Assembly (NCBI GenBank): GCA_020536535.1
Contig: JAHLWZ010000241.1
Span: 3,102-37,589, forward strand
Reading direction: 5' to 3'
Source of the DNA: Pelomyxa schiedti
Taxonomy: Eukaryota; Evosea; Pelobiontida; Pelomyxidae
Length of the DNA: 34,488 nt
The notes under the pieces were generated by a model, which saw nothing but the letters and a program-made list of their open reading frames with translations, made no database searches and was not told the DNA's origin. The stretch's first letter is position 1. Each line of letters begins with the position of its first letter. The position numbers and the translations under genes are program-made. Positions 29,718 through 34,488 of this stretch are shown here, piece after piece.

Positions 29718-31085
29718 CTACAGAAAGTACTCGATGTGGTTGGTTGGTGAGAGGAAGTTGGGGGGAGGGTCCCAGATGGATTCAGTCAGTGTTGTGTGGC
29801 CGGTGTCATCGACTTCAATTGTAAGGGCTCCCCCTTTGTTTCCGCACCTGTTGCAGTAGTTGCTAGCACTGAAGATTGAGTAGCATCTGTTGTTGTGGCA
29901 CGGAACCACCCCTTCCATGACCATCTGGTGGCCCCGCACCATCATGCTAAGTTTATTGGTCCGGAGGAATTCTTCGGATATATCGCTGCCCCACGTATCT
30001 GTGTGATGGTTATTCCGCGGGGGGATTTCAATAGCGTGCACATGTACTTCCGTTGAGACCCCATCCGTTCCTTTCGTCTGGGTCAGCCCAGACTAAGTCG
30101 GTCATCTATCTCTGTGAGTTGATTGCATTTTTGGAGAGTTACTTACCACTCCCTCTCTTCCAGTCTCCTGGAATCTACGAAGACAATATATTTCTGACAG
30201 CAGGTTCATACCTATCACTTTGTTAGTATTGGTTAGAGTCAGGTGTTTGAAACTTGGTGATAACCCCCCATGCACAGCATAAACAGTGTTCTCAACAACC
30301 GCGGCCTACTCTCAAATTAACACTCCAGAGATACACAGGAGATTACCAAAGGAAGTGTACATAATACATGAATTGCCGCTCTCCATATAAGTTCATTTTC
30401 GAAGGTGTTCACGCATTCGTCATAAAACCCATACACTTGTGATATTTCGCCACCCTCATGGTTTCCCCTATTGGTTGGAAAAAATTGATGAACTTTTGTC
30501 AAGACTTCATGGATAAAACTGACAATTCACTGACCTCAGCAAAGTAATTTTGTGGGGATACAAAATCTTGTACGAAAACAAATAGCACAAAACTTGGATA
30601 GAGTGACACCTATTTATGAATAAGAATTAAAAATAGAATAGGGGAAAAGGTTAGAACTGCCCTCTGTTCACATAATCACCCAAGAATAAGAAATTTGAAA
30701 TTGGAGGAGTTCCCACCTGTGAGAATAACTCATACAAATCCTGAATCTGACCGTGAATATCTCCAACTACTGTTACCTTGAGCAGAAAATATCCATAAAT
30801 TAGTCCGAAAGCGAAAGTGTACTCTCACAGGGGATTTGACTGGAATCAAACTTTCTTCTTTCAGAAGCAGTGGTTTTACATTCCTCAAAATGACTGCAAA
30901 CTCCCTCATTGATGGGGTGAAGACTGAGGGCTTAAGACATGCCGCGGGGGTCCTCCATTGCTTTGTTTTTATAAACTCCTCATTGATAGAGACAATCTTT
31001 GTAGCAATAGAGTATGCTGCTGTGGTACTGTACAAAGCTACACTTCGGCACTTTTCTCGCCAAGACAAATCCTTGTTGCTCAAAG
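29718..31085 (-). CDS. PPP-family serine/threonine phosphatase (PP2A/PP4/PP6-like), Asn in DRG motif
   Basis: Exon pieces reconstruct the PPP core: '[18 protein letters not shown]', '[12 protein letters not shown]', '[20 protein letters not shown]', '[12 protein letters not shown]', '[15 protein letters not shown]', '[11 protein letters not shown]', '[15 protein letters not shown]'. Metal ligands (Asp and His of GDIHG, first Asp of GDYV, Asn-His of GNHE, His of HGG, His of RGHQ) are intact, but the second Asp of GDxxDRG is Asn (codon aac, around 30672). The RGAG loop before the last domain is missing or replaced. No start codon is visible: the first exon starts after an acceptor at 31085 with a helical N-terminal stretch ('[12 protein letters not shown]'), so the gene begins further upstream, perhaps in the F-box exon. 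Introns are 40-70 nt. Confidence 0.87.
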
Positions 31086-31215
31086 CTGCATCCAAACAAA
31101 AAAAAAAACTAAGGTGAAATAGATGAAATACACTTCACAATGATGGAAGCAGGCATCAACCCTTTAGATTTTTGTTAAACACACCAACTTTCACATTACA
31201 CCGGCACAATGTACT

Positions 31216-31743
31216 TCAAATTCGACGGCTGGCACCAACGCAACAACAAACAAAGTTAATTGCACATGTTAGCAGCAGATCCCAGGCGGCGTTTGTCATC
31301 TCGAACCCCGGGGGCTGCGGGCCGCCCCTCCACGCGCACGGCCTCTGTCCCAGGACGCCGTAGAGCCGCCGCCACAGCAGCAGCTCGCTCTCCCTGGTCC
31401 CGCAGCGCCTCCTGACCCCCGAGCACACCGCCGTGCACAGCCCCCACGCCACGAGCGCGACGTCTCCTTGGTCTTCTTCCGCCCACTCCTCTGTAGCCGC
31501 GGCGCTGGTTGTTTCTGTTGCCGTTGTTGTTGTTGTTGTTGTTGTCGTTGTCGTCGTCGACGAGGACGCTGGTGTGGCCGTCGCTGTTGATGACGAGGAT
31601 GCAGGTGTGGCAGGGGCGTGATCTTGCTGGGGGGTTTTTACACTGCCGCTGGGTGCGGGAGGCGTGGCGGCGGAATTCGTAGGCACGGGCTTCGCGATGT
31701 GGCGGCATATACGGCAAATGATTTCGAGTGGGAGTCTGTCCAT
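31216..31743 (-). CDS. F-box-like exon with Thr tract, possibly 5' part of the phosphatase gene
   Basis: ATG 31743 opens 'MDRLPLEIICRICRHI', the first helix of an F-box. Then comes a disordered insert with a threonine run coded by a (GTT/ACA)n-like tract, then 'ALVAWGLCTAVCSGVRRRC' and 'LLLWRRLYGVLGQRPC', which read as the rest of an F-box split by the insert. The frame stops at 31216. An intron with donor after 'NFVCCCV' (near 31235) and acceptor at 31086 would join it in phase to the phosphatase exon. F-box proteins recruit substrates to SCF ubiquitin ligases. Alone the product would be 175 aa. Confidence 0.6.
   Translation of the reverse strand: MDRLPLEIICRICRHIAKPVPTNSAATPPAPSGSVKTPQQDHAPATPASSSSTATATPASSSTTTTTTTTTTTTATETTSAAATEEWAEEDQGDVALVAWGLCTAVCSGVRRRCGTRESELLLWRRLYGVLGQRPCAWRGGPQPPGFEMTNAAWDLLLTCAINFVCCCVGASRRI
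31521..31560. repeat. GTT/GTC trinucleotide tract inside coding sequence
   Basis: About 40 bp of (GTT)n and (GTC)n on the plus strand, coding the Thr and Asp/Ser tracts of the F-box-like protein on the minus strand. Confidence 0.85.
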
Positions 31744-31961
31744 CTTCTCTTCTGTGACCGTTGTCGGTTTGGAAACTGAAAGGGCGAAAACTTGTCAGAC
31801 TTGATCGAAGCAGTGAGATTCGCACTCCTCTCAGTATTTGTGCTTGGTAATAATAATGATGGTGCAGGCAGGAATTACCCAGTTCCCTTCGACTTCGCTG
31901 AAGCAACCCAAGTTCATAAACCCACAAAAACAAATGATTAATTTAAAAAAAAAAAACGAAT

Positions 31962-32674
31962 ATGTCGAGGAGTGTGGTGCCCAAGAGTCATAGTACCTGG
32001 CAGCAGGATGGCAGACTGATGCAATTGCTATCTCAGGTACCTACGTCCCACAATGCATGCTGGTGGTTCTTTGGACATGGCTCAGGATGGCCAGTGAACA
32101 AATGCGATACCTGCTATGCTTCTGCTCAAAAAGGAGTTGTGTGCAAGGAGATGATCAAGTGAATCCCCTGCCATCCTTTTTTTTCCTCACTGACTCTTTC
32201 TTGATTGCCGATAGCTGCTGGAAGTTCGAGATATGGGAACACAATGTCACGGATATGAAAGAGGCAATGATAGTTCTGCTTCAGGAGTGCATCAGAGACC
32301 ACTCACTCTCTGGAAAGATGTCTTTAGCTCCTCTTCCAATGTGGCAGCCTCAGGGAACCAGGATAGCATCAGGAAGCAGCCACACAATACCTGAATCAGC
32401 GAAACCACAATTGTACCTTGATAGGTATGGTAATGGCGGGGTTGGTTGTATTGTAATTATAGTCAGGAAACTGGAATGTGACAGTATCTTCCTGATTTAC
32501 AATCAATCCATTGAAGAGAGGGAGCACAAAAGATCAACGATATTCAGTGCACTTAGGGCAGCTGGTGTGAGTCTCTCAGAAGAACTTCCTCCCTACAGAC
32601 GAGGTTGCATTGTACCACACGAAGAACTCTGTGGGCCCTGGGAATCATGGCATGACTTGGAAACAGACTTCTAG
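31962..32674 (+). CDS. Unknown 218-aa protein with cysteine-rich N-terminus
   Basis: Two exons, 31962-32158 and 32215-32674, with a 56-nt GT-AG intron (657 nt total). The first exon frame was chosen because only it splices in phase; a different frame from ATG 32057 also reads through but with an odd Phe-rich stretch that is the intron. Residues 40-65 contain Trp, Gly and four Cys ('NKCDTCYASAQKGVVCKE'), perhaps a small zinc site. The rest is mixed alpha/beta ('NVTDMKEAMIVLLQECIRD', 'GCIVIIVRKLECDSIFLIYN'), ending 'WHDLETDF'. No family recognised. An AATAAA lies 8 nt after the stop. Confidence 0.72.
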
Positions 32675-32681
32675 AACCAAC

Positions 32682-32687
32682 AATAAA
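32682..32687 (+). terminator. AATAAA polyadenylation signal
   Basis: AATAAA 8 nt after the stop of the 31962 gene; a second overlapping AATAA follows. Confidence 0.5.
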
Positions 32688-32757
32688 TAAGCTTGTGCTT
32701 CTTTCGGGTGGATAGTGTCAGAAAGACCAGCAACTAACTGTTAATAACTGAAAAACA

Positions 32758-34332
32758 TTACGGTATCAACCAAAATTCTTCTTCTTCATCTCCACCTTCT
32801 ATGTCCTTGATTTCTTTCTTCATGATAGAAACACGCTTAAGAGGTACTTGGGCTTGTTCCTTTTTGCCTGCAGCCAAAAGCGTGTTGGCTATGTTCTGTT
32901 CCACAGTCACAGCATTCTCAAGTTGCTCCTTGTATACATCTGGGCACAACGACCCATTTGACACCTATTTTTTTTGTGAGTTTGTTGATATTCAACTCTC
33001 CACGTCGAAAAGTTGGTTGTGATCCCAGAGGAGTTTCAATTTAAGGGGCATACTTTGAGGGATAGGAGTGCCGAGGAAGCTTTAATAAGGGCACTTCTGA
33101 CAATAACGTCGTGGCCATTTTCTGCGTAAGCCTTGCATCGTTCCTCCTCCCATTTAAGGACTTCATAGGAGCAAACTCGGTCCAGGCTGGGGAAATATTA
33201 GTCCAGTGTGGCGTCTGAGGAAAGGAAAGATACCGGTCGACGGGATCGAGTTCTTCTTCACTACTGGCAGCAGGAGCCATGGCAGTTGGTGCTGGCACAG
33301 TGGAAGGCGTTGTGGTAGAATACACCATCGTTGACTGTGAAGCTACTTGTGACACGGCGCTTTTACCTTGAGGTTGTTCTGTTGTTGTTTCATGTGCATG
33401 GGAACTAGTTTCAGGTATTGGCTCATCCAAAACGAGTTCCTTCTCTGTTGTGATGAGGTATTCCTTATGTGTAATTGGTTCATGAACCCGCAGAATGACC
33501 TCTGCTGTGGCAGATACAAGGGGCTTGTGTGAATACTCAGAGGCGATCTAAGTTTTCAGGTGACCAAAAACAATTAAGCGAAAGGAAGGTACTGGTATTG
33601 TTTGTTTCGATTCGGAACTTGTGAGTAAATCAGAAAATTTAACTTCGAAGACTCCAATCTAGTTGTGGTTGTTATTCCGATGAAAACGATGAATGGGATG
33701 TAACATCGACTGAGCCAATTGTTTTTTTGTGTGCCACATGAAGGACCATTGTCCTTCTAAGCTCAAAGAATCTGCAATGTGTCTTCTTGGACCGATCAAA
33801 CAAGAATTTTGTCACATAATTGAAATCTTGGAATCGTTAAAACCGCTGGCTTGTTTTGTTGTGTGGCAACTTACTTGGACTGGGTGAAGTGACATAGCTG
33901 GTTTTAAACTTCTGAGCAGAATTGTCCCCAATTTGGAACTCACCATAGACATAAGCACACATGTTCGCATGCCTGAGGATGGAATATCAGCCCAGAAAAA
34001 CCACACAAGAACTTATCAAATGAGATACAACAGTAACAATACCCAAGAAGGTCCAGAGCCTTGCACCCAACTATTGTGAGCTCGATTTCGTTTGGTGACA
34101 GATGTGCAAAAATGCGTTCTTCTGTTCTTTCCTTGGTTTCTTCGTGGAACCTCTCTTTTCTTAGAGAGCGAAAAGAAGGAAGATCCTGTGGTGATGATGA
34201 TACCTTGGAGCCGCGCAATTGGGATCTTCCTTTGCAGCTCGTAAACTCTTCAACATGTCGATGTAGGTCTTTGTCTCTTTACATAATTTTACAAACTTTG
34301 CTTGATCGGTTCCTTTGCATGCCTGCAGAGCC
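32758..34332 (-). CDS. CC2D1/Lgd-like C2-domain protein, N-terminus missing
   Basis: C-terminal portion of a CC2D1/Lgd-type protein (family known to bind ESCRT-III Snf7/CHMP4). From high to low: helix 'LVALQACKGTDQAKFVKLCK' as in DM14-linked segments; 'KERFHEETKERTEERIF'; C2 start 'NEIELTIVGCKALDLLG'; 'YVYGEFQIGDNSAQKFKTSY'; 'YVTKFLFDRSKK'; 'AHKKTIGSVDVTSH'; 'VSATAEVILRVHEPITHKEY'; a Ser/Thr-rich linker; and the conserved C-terminal coiled coil 'YKEQLENAVTVEQNIANTLL' plus 'RVSIMKKEIKDIEG'. Stop at 32758. A 44-nt intron from the gtatcat donor near 34206 joins 'AAPR' to 'KERF' in phase. Upstream of 34332 a gtgagt donor is directly followed by the (AAAC)n tract, so earlier exons (DM14 repeats) are outside or destroyed. 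Confidence 0.75.
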
Positions 34333-34367
34333 ACCAGATCCCAAAAAAAAAAAATAAACTCACCATC

Positions 34368-34488
34368 AACAAACAAACAAACAAACAAACAAACAAACAA
34401 ACAAACAAACAAACAAACAAACAAACAAACAAACAAACAAACAAACAAACAAACAAACAAACAAACAAACAAACAAACAAACAAACAA
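34368..34488. repeat. (AAAC)n tetranucleotide microsatellite reaching the right edge
   Basis: About 30 uninterrupted AAAC units from 34368 to the end of the window. The repeating open frames it creates (VCLF repeats on the minus strand) are artefacts. Confidence 0.95.

Noticed and set aside
32057..32214. Single-exon version of the 31962 gene starting at ATG 32057
   Set aside because: It would translate a T-rich GT-AG intron; the spliced frame from 31962 joins in phase.
34161..34484. Minus-strand open frames of VCLF repeats
   Set aside because: Produced by the AAAC microsatellite; no real protein.
34368..34488. Regular repeat array resembling CRISPR at first glance
   Set aside because: Pure tetranucleotide repeat with no spacers, in a eukaryotic genome.
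1..34488. tRNA, rRNA or bacterial operon signals
   Set aside because: No cloverleaf, rRNA core or Shine-Dalgarno-like pattern was noticed on reading; intron-rich genes argue against a prokaryote.

Overview
The window is nuclear DNA of a eukaryotic microbe. Almost every recognisable gene is cut by very short spliceosomal introns (mostly 26-90 nt, GT-AG, one clear GC-AG). TAA, TGA and TAG all end genes, AATAAA lies just after several stops, and the families are eukaryotic (Rab GTPases, PIP kinase, F-box, PPP phosphatase, CC2D1-type C2 protein, TKL-like kinase, BPI-like lipid-binding protein). The domain mix plus a degenerate ankyrin-like repeat protein with 'KWL..F' units suggests a free-living amoebozoan, perhaps an archamoeba (Pelomyxa/Mastigamoeba type). 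That placement is inference from style, not a database result.

Layout. 1-175 (-): start of a low-complexity protein running off the left edge. 210-935 (+): broken coiled-coil gene fragment. 1265-2521 (+): intronless 418-aa protein of unknown function. 3690-5172 (+): serine/threonine kinase with no recognisable DFG. 5662-7809 (+): secreted BPI/LBP-family protein. 9373-11781 (-): secreted GH13 alpha-amylase in 16 exons with a cysteine-rich insert. 12107-12923 (-): unknown protein ending in a CaaL prenylation box. 13125-14245 (-): Rab GTPase ending in CC. 14673-16643 (+): Ser/Pro-rich leucine-rich-repeat protein. 16754-17620 (-): Rab-like GTPase with an N-terminal acylation signature and no C-terminal cysteine. 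17670-19419 (+): 431-aa protein with an N-myristoylation signature and a Gly/Ala-rich hydrophobic core. 19485-22415 (-): MIT-like domain fused to a PIP kinase. 22609-25020 (-): ankyrin-like repeat protein. 25076-26441 (+): membrane-anchored DUF2804 protein. 26484-27695 (-): adenosine/N6-methyl-AMP deaminase-like enzyme. 27777-29066 (-): Sel1-repeat protein. 29718-31743 (-): PPP phosphatase, possibly one gene with an upstream F-box. 31962-32674 (+): unknown 218-aa protein. 32758 to the right edge (-): CC2D1/Lgd-like C2 protein, cut by an (AAAC)n tract.

I see no operon-like or co-functional cluster, but membrane traffic and membrane attachment recur: two Rabs, a PIP kinase with an ESCRT-type MIT-like domain, a CC2D1-like protein (a family that binds ESCRT-III), two proteins with N-acylation signatures facing each other across 49 bp, and a CaaL protein. 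Amylase, BPI-like protein and deaminase fit a phagotrophic, bacteria- and starch-eating cell. Exon models were assembled by hand. Those whose total coding length is a multiple of three and whose phases agree at every junction (amylase, CaaL protein, 17670 gene, PIP kinase, ankyrin-like gene, DUF2804, deaminase, 31962 gene) are the most secure.
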